Shown here: positions 1-6,949 of the stretch, piece by piece | Numbering within the stretch: the first letter of the stretch is position 1 | Layout: every line of letters starts with the position of its first letter | Assembly (NCBI GenBank): GCA_046341775.1 | Contig: JBKDQQ010000002.1 | Coordinates: 1 to 15,630 of the forward strand | Reading direction: 5' to 3' | Source: SXXH01 sp041165735 | Lineage (GTDB): Bacteria; Planctomycetota; UBA1135; GCA-002686595 | Length of the DNA stretch: 15,630 nucleotides | Notes under the pieces: model-generated | What the model saw: the letters and a program-made list of their open reading frames with translations, nothing else | Told to the model about the DNA's origin: nothing | Database searches by the model: none | Made by a program: the position numbers and the translations under genes

Positions 1-2608
1 CGGTCTCGCCGCCCATGGCGGCCACGGCTTCGCGCGCCGCGGCGCGCACCGCCGGGAACGCGAGGCGCGCGCGCACGAGCAGCTCGGGGCGCGCCGCTTC
101 GACCTTGTTGGCGCCCAGCGCCACGACCGCGGCGGTCTCGACGCTCGGATCCTTGTCGCCGAGCAGCGCGCGCAAGGTGGCGATGTCGGCCTCGCCCGGC
201 TCGCGCGCCAAGGCCCGCGCCGCGGCGCGTCGCAGGAGCGGATCGGCTCCCGCCGCCGCGCGTCGCGCGCTTTCGTGGCCCGCGGCGTGCAGCACGTCGG
301 CGACCAGCGCCTCGCCCTCGGCGCCGAAGCGCCGCGTGGCGATCCCGACGAGTTCCTGCGCCATCTCCTCGGGCGCGCGTCCGCCGCCGGAGTTGCGCGC
401 GGCGACCAGCGCCAAGAGGGCCACGCGCCGGGCGCGCTCGAGCGCCGCCGTCTCGATGGCGAGCCAGTCTGCGAGCTGCCGGAACTCGGCGGCGCCGAGC
501 GTCGCCCCGTTCGCGGCGCAACGCTCGAGTTCGACCAGCGCGAGGTCGCGCAGGCTGGGCGCCGCGCCGGGCACGCTCGCGAGGGCCAGTCGCGCCAAGC
601 GGTCGCGACGCGCCTCCTCGGACGGACCGGCGGCCCAGAACGGATGCTCCGCGCGCCAGAAGGCCAGCCGATCGGCGCGCAGTTCCTTGGGCGGCAGCAG
701 TTGCCAGCGCTGCGCGTCCTTGAGCGAACGGACCAGCGCGGACACCGACTCGAACCACGGTTCGCCTTCTCCCGGACCGAAGGTGAAGCCCTTGGTGCGC
801 GCGCGCACCTCGATCTCGAGGTGCCGCTCGCCGCGCCCGCGCGCGCCGCGGATGCCCGGCAGGATGGAGACGGAGAGCACGCCGAGCGCACGCAAGGACT
901 CCACCACCGCGCGGCATTCGGCCTCGTCGAGGTAGAGCACGGTGCCGCGCGCGCCGCTCTGCTCGGCCGCCGCGGCGAGTTCCGGTCCGACCAGCACCAC
1001 CGCTTCGTCCGGCACGCGCGTGTCCTCCCAGGCGAGGCGCAGGCCGGCGGCCTCGCTGGCGTCGACCTCGAGGTTCGCGCGGCAGGCGTGGAAGGAAGCA
1101 CGAGCCTCGACCCACCACTGCAGCCACTCCGCGCCGTCCTTGGCGCTGCGGCGTCCGGTCAAGGACTGGATACGGCGCGCCGCCGGCGCCTGCAACATGA
1201 CCAGGTCGGCCTGGAACTCGCGCGTGGCGACCACGTGCACGAGGCGATCGACGACCGGGCCGTCGAGCCATGCCGAGAACCGCGCGTCGGCGCTGCGGAA
1301 CCCGATGCCCGCCAACGCCAGCGCCGCCGCGCCGGCCACGAACTGGTCGGTCGAGGACAAGGCGGCGAGCAGCGGATCGACATGGCGCGCATCGAGGAGC
1401 TGCGTCGGCAGGAGGTCCTCGCGCTCCACGATGGCGAGCAGCGCGCAGGCTTCCTTGCGCAGGATCCAGCGCGAGGAGAGCGCGGCCTGCAGCAGGTCGG
1501 CGTCCAGCGTCGCGTCGGCGCGGGTCGCCAAGGCGCGCTGCGCCGCCTGCGCCACGCGCGCCGAGCCGTCGCTGGCGGCCTCGAGCAGGAGCTTCGTCGC
1601 GCGCGGCGCGGCCGACAACCCGAGCAGGGACACCGCCTCGGCGCGCGAGTCGACGCGCTTGCCCTGCAGCACCGCGGCGAGGAGTTCGGGATCGAGCTTG
1701 TCCATTTGCTTGGACAAGTCGAGGCGCGCGGCGTTCCTGACCTGCGCCGCGTCGTGCAGCAGCATCTCCACCTGGAAGCGCGGCGATGCCCGCACGGGAT
1801 CGCGCTCGCACAGCGCCTTGTACAAGTGCAGCGCGGCGACGGCGGGCGCGCCCTGCCGCAACCGTTCCACCACGAGGTCGGCGTCGTTCTCCTTGGGAGC
1901 CACGAGCAAGGCGCGCCCCGCGGCCACGACCAGCGGCGCGTGCGGATCGAGCAAGGTCGAGCGCGCCAGCAATCGACCGGTCTCGCCGGCCGCCACCATG
2001 GCCTCGGTCGCGGCGCGCACCGCCGGATCCTCGCACGACTTGACGGCGCGCACGCGCGCGATGGCGTCAGCCACATCGCCTTCCGCGCGGACGGCGGGTT
2101 CGTTCGCGGGTGCCGCGGGGGGCGGCGCGGGAGTCGGCGGCGCGGGCTCCGCGGTGGCTGGCGCACCCGCTCCGGGCGCGCCCTCCTTGGGTCGCGTCGC
2201 CTCGCCCTCCACCTTGGCGCGCGGGCGGCTGCCGATGACGAGCCGCCCGTCCGCGCTCGCGGCCTCGGGCTTCGAGAGCCCCGGGCCCGACTGTTGGGGC
2301 GAGCCCACCTGAGGGGTGTCCTTCCTGCACGAGTCGCACCACGCCATGGGACGGCCGGCGGGATCGGTCCTGCCGCTGGCTTGGTTCGTGGTGTTCTTCC
2401 AACCGCAGGTGGCGCAGTACGAAGCGGGGGCGAGGTCGCCTTGCGGCTTCTGCGCGCCTGGCCTCGAGCCGGGCAGCACGAGTTGCGCCCGCGCGCCGGT
2501 GGCGAGGAGGAGGCCGGCGAGGAGCGTCGCCAGCGCGGCGCCCCACCGCGTGGAGCGGGAAGTCGCGCGAGTGCGCGCGGCAGGGAGGCGGTTCAAGGCG
2601 CTGTGCAT
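1..2608 (-). CDS. Exported HEAT-repeat protein with N-terminal zinc-ribbon-like motif (3' end outside window)
   Basis: An uninterrupted reading frame of 869 codons runs from ATG at 2608 past the left edge, so the C-terminus is missing. Residues 1-41 look like a signal peptide: an Arg-rich start, a hydrophobic stretch about 23-38 and an ATGARA|Q cleavage site. Cysteines 65, 68, 91 and 94 form a CxxC-x22-CxxC pair resembling a zinc ribbon. A Pro/Ala-rich linker follows (about 125-175). The rest is Ala/Leu-rich helical repeats of HEAT type, for example around 190-460 and again in the last 150 residues, where units such as DPSVETAAVVALG recur. Near residues 485-500 sits a TGRR...EWLQWW segment that I associate with planctomycete HEAT proteins. 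The role is unknown; HEAT solenoids usually serve as scaffolds. The start is chosen because it gives the signal peptide; there is no good ribosome binding site. Long plus-strand frames over the same bases are composition shadows. Confidence 0.82.
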   Translation of the reverse strand, partial: MHSALNRLPAARTRATSRSTRWGAALATLLAGLLLATGARAQLVLPGSRPGAQKPQGDLAPASYCATCGWKNTTNQASGRTDPAGRPMAWCDSCRKDTPQVGSPQQSGPGLSKPEAASADGRLVIGSRPRAKVEGEATRPKEGAPGAGAPATAEPAPPTPAPPPAAPANEPAVRAEGDVADAIARVRAVKSCEDPAVRAATEAMVAAGETGRLLARSTLLDPHAPLVVAAGRALLVAPKENDADLVVERLRQGAPAVAALHLYKALCERDPVRASPRFQVEMLLHDAAQVRNAARLDLSKQMDKLDPELLAAVLQGKRVDSRAEAVSLLGLSAAPRATKLLLEAASDGSARVAQAAQRALATRADATLDADLLQAALSSRWILRKEACALLAIVEREDLLPTQLLDARHVDPLLAALSSTDQFVAGAAALALAGIGFRSADARFSAWLDGPVVDRLVHVVATREFQADLVMLQAPAARRIQSLTGRRSAKDGAEWLQWWVEARASFHACRANLEVDASEAAGLRLAWEDTRVPDEAVVLVGPELAAAAEQSGARGTVLYLDEAECRAVVESLRALGVLSVSILPGIRGARGRGERHLEIEVRARTKGFTFGPGEGEPWFESVSALVRSLKDAQRWQLLPPKELRADRLAFWRAEHPFWAAGPSEEARRDRLARLALASVPGAAPSLRDLALVELERCAANGATLGAAEFRQLADWLAIETAALERARRVALLALVAARNSGGGRAPEEMAQELVGIATRRFGAEGEALVADVLHAAGHESARRAAAGADPLLRRAAARALAREPGEADIATLRALLGDKDPSVETAAVVALGANKVEAARPELLVRARLAFPAVRAAAREAVAAMGGET

Positions 2609-2730
2609 GTGGTGGTCCGGCGAGGAGGATAGCGAGCGAGGCTCGCGGATGCGCGTCGGGGGCCCGCCGGCCCGCGGAAGCGCGCGGCGACGCTCGTACC
2701 CGGGGGGCTCGTCCTGCTAGAAGTCGGGGC
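2609..2730. other. Divergent intergenic region
   Basis: This 122-bp spacer separates the HEAT-protein gene (minus) from the BtuF-like gene (plus), so promoters for both should lie here or just inside the genes. It is extremely GC-rich. The only promoter-like element I see is CTAGAAGT at 2717-2724, directly before the plus gene. No convincing -35 box and no clear operator palindrome are visible. Confidence 0.5.
2718..2723 (+). promoter_or_regulatory. Possible -10 element (TAGAAG) for a leaderless transcript
   Basis: TAGAAG matches the TATAAT consensus at four of six positions and ends 7 bases before the ATG at 2731. That spacing would put the transcript start at or next to the start codon, as in leaderless mRNAs of GC-rich bacteria. 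There is no recognisable -35 box about 17 bases upstream, so this is a weak call. Confidence 0.25.
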
Positions 2731-3738
2731 ATGGACGATGCGATCCAGGGCTCGTGCGGCGGCAAGGACGGGACGCGGAGCGCGACGACGGGACCGCGAG
2801 TGGCGAGCCTCCTCCCATGCGCCACGGAGATGGTGGCCTTGCTCGGGGCGGTCGATCTGCTCGTCGGCGTCTCGCACGAGTGCGACTACCCCGCCGGACT
2901 CGACAAGTTGCCGCGCCTGACGCGCACCCGCGTGCGCCATCCGGCCTCCGGCGCGGCGATCGACGCCGAGGTGCGCGCCTTGCTCGCCGCGGCGCTCTCC
3001 GTGTTCGAGGTCGACGCCGCGGGCCTCGCGGCGGCGCGGCCGGAGGTGATCCTCACCCAGGACTTGTGCGACGTGTGCGCCGTCTCCAAGGAGTCGGTCG
3101 AACGCGCGGCGCGCGCCGTGCTCGGCGCCGAGGCGCGCCTCGTGTCCATGTCGCCGCTGCGCCTCGAGGAGGTCTGGCAAGCCGTGCGCGCGGTCGGCGC
3201 CGCCATCGGCCGGCCCGAACGCGGCGCGGAGGAGGCCACGCGCCTGGAGGAACGCTGCCGCGCCTTGGCGTCGCGCGCCCGGACGGCGCTCGCCGGTGCG
3301 CCAGCGCCGCGCGTGCTGACCATCGAGTGGCTGTCGCCGGTGATGGTCGGCGGCACGTGGATGCCGGACCTCGTGGAGCTCGCCGGCGGCGTCGCGGTGG
3401 CCGCCACCGCCGGTGCCCACGCGCCGACCTTGTCGGAGGACGAACTGGCGCGGTTGGAAGTCGACTGCGTGCTGGTCAAGCCGTGCGGCTTCGCGCTGGA
3501 GCACGCGCTCGGCGACATGGGCGCCATCGAGCGGCTGGTGGCGTGCTTGCGCGTCGATCCGCGCCGCGTGTGGATCGCCGACGGCAACGCGTACTTCAAC
3601 CGGCCCGGGCCGCGCCTCGTGGAGAGCCTTGAAATCCTGCTCGCCATCCTGCACGAAGGTGCCTGCGACGACCTGCGCGCCAAGCACGCGCGATCCATCC
3701 TCGACCTGCCCTCGGCCCGCGCACGCGCAAGATCCTGA
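2731..3738 (+). CDS. BtuF-like cobalamin-binding-domain protein (periplasmic-binding fold, no signal peptide)
   Basis: The 335-residue product has the hallmarks of the PF01497 periplasmic binding protein family, in the branch usually annotated as cobalamin-binding protein: RVASLLPCATEM (23-34), GVSHECDYP (46-54), ILTQDLCDVCAVS (107-119), WMPDLVELAGG (210-220), VLVKPCG (247-253) and NAYFNRPGPRLVESLEIL (286-303). Binding proteins of ABC importers are normally exported, but here the fold begins at about residue 22 after a polar, Gly/Asp-rich N-terminus with no hydrophobic signal, so the protein is probably cytoplasmic. No BtuC/BtuD permease or ATPase is nearby. Cysteines 51, 113, 116 and 252 lie in or beside conserved motifs, so a ligand other than B12 (metal, corrinoid with thiolate, haem) is possible. 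The stop lies 2 bp before the ParA-like gene, implying co-transcription. The fold is fairly certain; the ligand is not. Confidence 0.88.
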   Translation: MDDAIQGSCGGKDGTRSATTGPRVASLLPCATEMVALLGAVDLLVGVSHECDYPAGLDKLPRLTRTRVRHPASGAAIDAEVRALLAAALSVFEVDAAGLAAARPEVILTQDLCDVCAVSKESVERAARAVLGAEARLVSMSPLRLEEVWQAVRAVGAAIGRPERGAEEATRLEERCRALASRARTALAGAPAPRVLTIEWLSPVMVGGTWMPDLVELAGGVAVAATAGAHAPTLSEDELARLEVDCVLVKPCGFALEHALGDMGAIERLVACLRVDPRRVWIADGNAYFNRPGPRLVESLEILLAILHEGACDDLRAKHARSILDLPSARARARS

Positions 3739-3740
3739 AC

Positions 3741-4508
3741 ATGCACACACTCGCCTTCGCCAACCAGAAGGGTGGCTGCGGCAAGACCACCACCGCCGTC
3801 AACCTCGCCGGGGCGCTCGCCGAGCGCGGGGACCGCGTGCTGCTGGTCGACCTCGATCCGCAGGCTCACGCCACCCTGGCCCTGGGCGTCTCCGTGGAGC
3901 GCGAGGCGAGCATGATCGACGTGCTGGCCGACGAGCTCCCCATCGCCGAGGTCGTGCGCGCCGCGCCGGGCGGCATCGCGCTGGCGCCCTCGACCGCGCG
4001 CCTGTGCGAGTACGAGGAGATCGCCATGCGCACCCTGCGCCCGCAGGAGCGCCTGTCAAAAGCCCTTGACAAGGTGCGTGGCGACTACGACTGGTGCGTG
4101 CTCGACTGCCCGCCGCGCACCGAAGGCATCCTCGCCATGTCGGCGCTGCGCGCGGCCGACACGGCGGTGCTGGTGATCGAGACCGGCGCCTTCGCCCTGC
4201 AGGGCGCGCTCAAGGCGCGGGTGCTCCTCGCCGAGTGCGCCTCGCACCTCGACCGCCCCTTCGCGCTGCGCGCCGTCGCCACCATGTTCGACAAGCGCTC
4301 GCGCATCGCGCGCGAATTGCTGGTCGGCGTCCACGCGCAATTCGGCGAGCTCCTCTTCGACACCGCCATCGCCACCAGCGTGCGCCTGCGCGAAGCCGCC
4401 GCCCTCGGCGTCCCCGTGCAGGCCCTCGACGCCCGCTCGCGCGCCTCGGTCGACTTCCGGGCGCTGGCCGCCGAAGTCGCCGAGCACGCGGCGAGCCTCA
4501 AGGGCTGA
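3741..4508 (+). CDS. ParA/Soj-family Walker-type ATPase, orphan
   Basis: This 255-residue protein has every ParA/MinD-superfamily signature: deviant Walker A KGGCGKTT at 10-17 with the signature lysine at 10 and the P-loop lysine at 15; Walker A' LVDLDPQAHAT at 35-45; Walker B VLDCPP at 120-125; and the following helix AMSALRAADTAVLVIET (132-148). Length fits chromosomal Soj-type proteins without an extra DNA-binding N-terminus. Such ATPases dimerise on ATP, bind DNA or membrane and position a cargo. No ParB gene and no parS-like site is visible next to it, so the cargo is unknown; it need not be the chromosome. It starts 2 bp after the BtuF-like stop codon and is almost certainly translated from the same mRNA. 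Its stop codon lies in the left arm of an inverted repeat shared with the convergent sigma-factor gene. Confidence 0.93.
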   Translation: MHTLAFANQKGGCGKTTTAVNLAGALAERGDRVLLVDLDPQAHATLALGVSVEREASMIDVLADELPIAEVVRAAPGGIALAPSTARLCEYEEIAMRTLRPQERLSKALDKVRGDYDWCVLDCPPRTEGILAMSALRAADTAVLVIETGAFALQGALKARVLLAECASHLDRPFALRAVATMFDKRSRIARELLVGVHAQFGELLFDTAIATSVRLREAAALGVPVQALDARSRASVDFRALAAEVAEHAASLKG

Positions 4509-4529
4509 TCCGTCGCGCCTCGATCAGCC
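4503..4529. terminator. Inverted repeat at convergent gene ends, candidate bidirectional terminator
   Basis: GGCTGATC (4503-4510) and GATCAGCC (4522-4529) are perfect reverse complements separated by 11 bases. The ParA stop codon TGA (4506-4508) lies in the left arm and the sigma-factor stop codon (4524-4526, minus strand) in the right arm. The arms can therefore form an 8-bp hairpin in either transcript. There is no U-tract, so intrinsic termination is uncertain, but position and symmetry fit a shared 3' end for both genes. Confidence 0.5.
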
Positions 4530-5234
4530 GCGCTCGCGCCACTCCTTCAGGCGCGGTTCGGCGAGCTTGAGGAGCGCCATCTTGGAGCGGCTCGCCAAGT
4601 GGTCGAAGGCGGCCGCGTCGGCGAGACCCATGTATTGGGCGGCAAGCTTGGAGGGTTGGCCGAGGACGACCCTGTAGAGAAGCGCGTGGCGCTGGTCCTC
4701 GGGCAGGAGCTGCATGGTCTCGTCGAGGATGCGGCGCAGCTCGGACTGGCCGGCGACGGAGACGGGGGAAGGTTGCTCCTTGACGAGCCGCGTGAACAGG
4801 TCGTCGGCCTCCTCGCCCGACACGGCGGGCTTGTTGGAGGGCCGGCGCTGCTGGGAGATGATCAAGTTGATCGCGACGCGCATGAGGTACGCGTAGACGC
4901 TGTCCTTGCCGCGGTATTCGAAGCGCTCCAGCCCCAGGAAGAGCTTGATGTAGGCGTCCTGCACGATGTCCTCGGCCGCCATGCCGCGCAGGTTGCCCAT
5001 CTTGAGCTGCACGAAGCGCTCGAGACGCTCCCGGTAGCGCAACGCCAACTCGTCCCCGGCCGCGCGGTCGCCGCGCTTCATGCGCTCGAGGATGAGGACC
5101 GTGCCCGCCTCCGGCTCGGGCGGCGGCTCGGAGATGGACGAGTGCAGTTCCTCTTCGCGTTGTCGCCGGCGCTGCGCGGCGGACTCGCCTGCGCGCACCT
5201 GATCGTCGTCGTCGTCGCGTTTCTTGTGGAACAT
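4524..5234 (-). CDS. ECF-like RNA polymerase sigma factor (sigma-70 family)
   Basis: The product has 236 residues. A charged N-terminus with a run of five Asp (7-11) and an Arg/Glu-rich stretch (20-30) precedes sigma region 2 (about 47-132), which includes AEDIVQDAYIKLF at 87-99, the core-binding and -10-recognition helix pattern, and YLMRVAINLI at 116-125. Region 4 (about 165-232) has LLPEDQRHALLYRVV and a helix-turn-helix at about 195-222. The region-4 helix-turn-helix (PSKLAAQYMGLADAAAFDHLASRSK) departs from the common form of ECF factors. Region 3 is absent, as expected for ECF types. No anti-sigma gene is adjacent. ATG 5234 is chosen on codon usage; in-frame ATGs at 5267, preceded 5 bases earlier by GAGG, and at 5312 are alternatives. 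It is divergent from the permease/HyuA operon, a possible but unproved target. Confidence 0.87.
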   Translation of the reverse strand: MFHKKRDDDDDQVRAGESAAQRRRQREEELHSSISEPPPEPEAGTVLILERMKRGDRAAGDELALRYRERLERFVQLKMGNLRGMAAEDIVQDAYIKLFLGLERFEYRGKDSVYAYLMRVAINLIISQQRRPSNKPAVSGEEADDLFTRLVKEQPSPVSVAGQSELRRILDETMQLLPEDQRHALLYRVVLGQPSKLAAQYMGLADAAAFDHLASRSKMALLKLAEPRLKEWRERG

Positions 5235-5425
5235 GCTCGGATCCCATCGCCCGTCGCTGGCTTCCATGCACGCCTCGCAAGTGGCGCGCGGGAGACTGGA
5301 AGAATGGTGCATAGCGTAGTCGTTCGCGCCAGCCGGCACCAATGCCATGCGGCTCGGACCGCCGCGGCAGATGTCCCCGGCGCGCGCGCCAGCACCCCGC
5401 AGGTGCAGGGAACGGGCCGCGCTCC

Positions 5426-5431
5426 TACAAT
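5426..5431 (+). promoter_or_regulatory. Possible -10 box (TACAAT) for permease-HyuA operon
   Basis: TACAAT differs from TATAAT at one base and stands out in a very GC-rich spacer. It would give a leader of about 45 bases before the ATG at 5483. The bases 16-18 upstream do not resemble TTGACA, so the promoter may be weak, activator-dependent, or read by an alternative sigma factor. Confidence 0.35.
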
Positions 5432-5470
5432 CCTGCCCCGCCTCACGATGCGCCCCCCCCACCCGCAGGC

Positions 5471-5474
5471 AGGA
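5471..5474 (+). promoter_or_regulatory. Ribosome binding site deciding the permease start
   Basis: AGGA lies 8 bases before ATG 5483. An earlier in-frame ATG at 5342 would add 47 Pro/Arg/Gly-rich residues with no family character, so this site supports starting at 5483, just before the first membrane helix. Confidence 0.6.
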
Positions 5475-5482
5475 TCGATCGC

Positions 5483-6940
5483 ATGACCGACGGCACATGG
5501 CTCGCCCTGGCCGTCCTCGTGCTGTTCGCCATGGCGGCGGCGGCGATGGTGACGCGCGTCGTGCCGGCCTTGCTGGCGCTGCCCGTGCTGGCGGTGGCCA
5601 TCGCGCTGGTCGCCGCCGGCTTCAGCGATGCGTTGGAGGCCGCGCCCACCTTGGGGGTCGTGCTCCAGCAAGGTTCGACCTTGCTGGCGGAAGCGATGGT
5701 CGTCTCGCTGCTCGGCGGCACATTGAGCTTCCAACTGCACAAGAGCGGCGTCGCCGAGCGCATCGTCAAGTCCGGCGCGGAGCTGTTCGGCGAGGATCCG
5801 CTGGTCGTGTCGGTGCTGGCGCTCCTGCTCGTGGCGCTGCTCTTCACCACGATCGGCGGACTGGGCGCCATCGTGCTGGTGGCGATGATCGTGCTGCCGC
5901 TCCTGGCGACGCTCGGCATCGAAGGCGTGGTGGCGGGCGGCATCCTGCTCTTCGGCATCAGCCTCGGCGGCCTGCTGAATCCGGGCAACTGGGTGGTGCA
6001 CGAGACGGTGCTGATGGTGCCGCGCACCACCGTCGAGCAGTTCGCCCTGACCGCCTTCGCCCTGACCTTCGTGGCGGCCTTGTGCTTCATCGTGGTCGAG
6101 CTGGCGCGCGCGCGCCTGATCCGCCTCGCCTCGGGCTCGACGGCGCTCGTCGTAGGCGGAGCCGCGCTCGTGCTCGGCGGGTTCTTCCTCGCCGCCGAGC
6201 ACGTGGGCGACTGGCGCGCCTGGGCCGCCCCGGCGTTGTGGATCGCGCTCGGACTCGCCACGCTGGCGATGCTCGTCGACCTGCTGCGGCGCGCGCCGCG
6301 CTGGCGCCTCGACGCGGCGCCCATGCGCCCGTTCGCCTTCGCGGCGCCGCTCGTGCCGCTGCTGCTCGTGCTGGTGGCGCGCCTGCCCGCGCCGGCGGCG
6401 TTCGTGGTCGGCATCGCCTACGCGGCGCTCTCCACGGCGCGCCCCGGAGCGCTGCGGCTCCTCCTGCAGAGCATGATCGCGGGCGCGCAAGCCAGCATGG
6501 CCGCGGTCGTGCTCATGATCGGCATCGGCATGCTCGTCGTGGCGGTCAAGGGCCCCGCCGGCGCGCCGGATTGGCCGGTGCAGGAGGCGCTCAAGCCACT
6601 GGTCGCCGCCGTGACGCCGTCGCAAGCCCTGTGGTACGTCGTCGGCTTCGGCCTGGCGGCGCCGCTCGCCTTGTGGCGCGGTCCGCTGAACACATGGGGA
6701 CTGGGCTTCGGCGTCGCCGGCGTGCTGGCGAAGGGCGGCTTGCTGCCCGCGCCCGCCATCACGGCCATGCTCATCTCCGTCGGGCAGGTGCAAGGGATCT
6801 GCGATCCGACCAACACGCAGAACGCGTGGCTGGCGGCGGAGCTCAAGGTCGACGTGCACGCGTTGCTGACGCGCACCTTGCCCTACGCGTGGGGACTCGC
6901 CTTCGCCGGCCTCGTCTGCGGAGCGCTCTACTACCTCTAG
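5483..6940 (+). CDS. Multi-pass membrane permease (probable ion-coupled transporter) paired with HyuA-like gene
   Basis: The 485-residue product is almost entirely hydrophobic, with roughly 12 membrane segments: for example about 5-47 (two helices), 106-142, 146-166, 187-208, 221-239, 247-266, 285-300, 304-317, 335-356, 380-397, 406-436 and 465-485. Two halves separated by a loop at about 268-284 suggest the inverted-repeat plan of ion transporter superfamily carriers (GntP/CitM-like). Polar motifs that may form the substrate site are SLGGLLNPGNW (160-170) and SVGQVQGICDPTNTQN (432-447), the latter near the C-terminus. The substrate is not evident; the HyuA-like gene 9 bp downstream suggests an organic acid, amide or lactam such as 5-oxoproline or a hydantoin. 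Family assignment is by overall architecture and the partner gene, not by a diagnostic motif. Confidence 0.82.
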   Translation: MTDGTWLALAVLVLFAMAAAAMVTRVVPALLALPVLAVAIALVAAGFSDALEAAPTLGVVLQQGSTLLAEAMVVSLLGGTLSFQLHKSGVAERIVKSGAELFGEDPLVVSVLALLLVALLFTTIGGLGAIVLVAMIVLPLLATLGIEGVVAGGILLFGISLGGLLNPGNWVVHETVLMVPRTTVEQFALTAFALTFVAALCFIVVELARARLIRLASGSTALVVGGAALVLGGFFLAAEHVGDWRAWAAPALWIALGLATLAMLVDLLRRAPRWRLDAAPMRPFAFAAPLVPLLLVLVARLPAPAAFVVGIAYAALSTARPGALRLLLQSMIAGAQASMAAVVLMIGIGMLVVAVKGPAGAPDWPVQEALKPLVAAVTPSQALWYVVGFGLAAPLALWRGPLNTWGLGFGVAGVLAKGGLLPAPAITAMLISVGQVQGICDPTNTQNAWLAAELKVDVHALLTRTLPYAWGLAFAGLVCGALYYL

Positions 6941-6949
6941 GCAGGCGCC

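Larger units (their letters stand above)
5235..5482. other. Divergent intergenic region between sigma-factor and permease genes
   Basis: About 248 bp with no gene of its own. It holds alternative upstream starts for the sigma-factor gene (5267, 5312), one -10-like box on the plus strand (5426-5431) and the Shine-Dalgarno sequence of the permease (5471-5474). No strong operator palindrome is seen. Confidence 0.5.

Noticed and set aside
1697..1718. CTTGTCC/GGACAAG inverted repeat with an 8-base loop.
   Set aside because: Inside the HEAT-protein gene, where it encodes the similar pair LDLSKQMDKLD. No regulatory context.
4054..4071. TGTCAA-aagccc-TTGACA inverted repeat, including a consensus -35 box in both directions.
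   Set aside because: It lies inside the ParA coding sequence (residues 105-110), with no -10 box at proper spacing and no gene start nearby. Probably chance from codon choice.
3741..4508. Possibility that the ParA gene marks a chromosome origin or plasmid partition locus.
   Set aside because: No ParB, parS-like repeats, DnaA boxes, dnaA/gidB-type neighbours or plasmid replication gene are visible.
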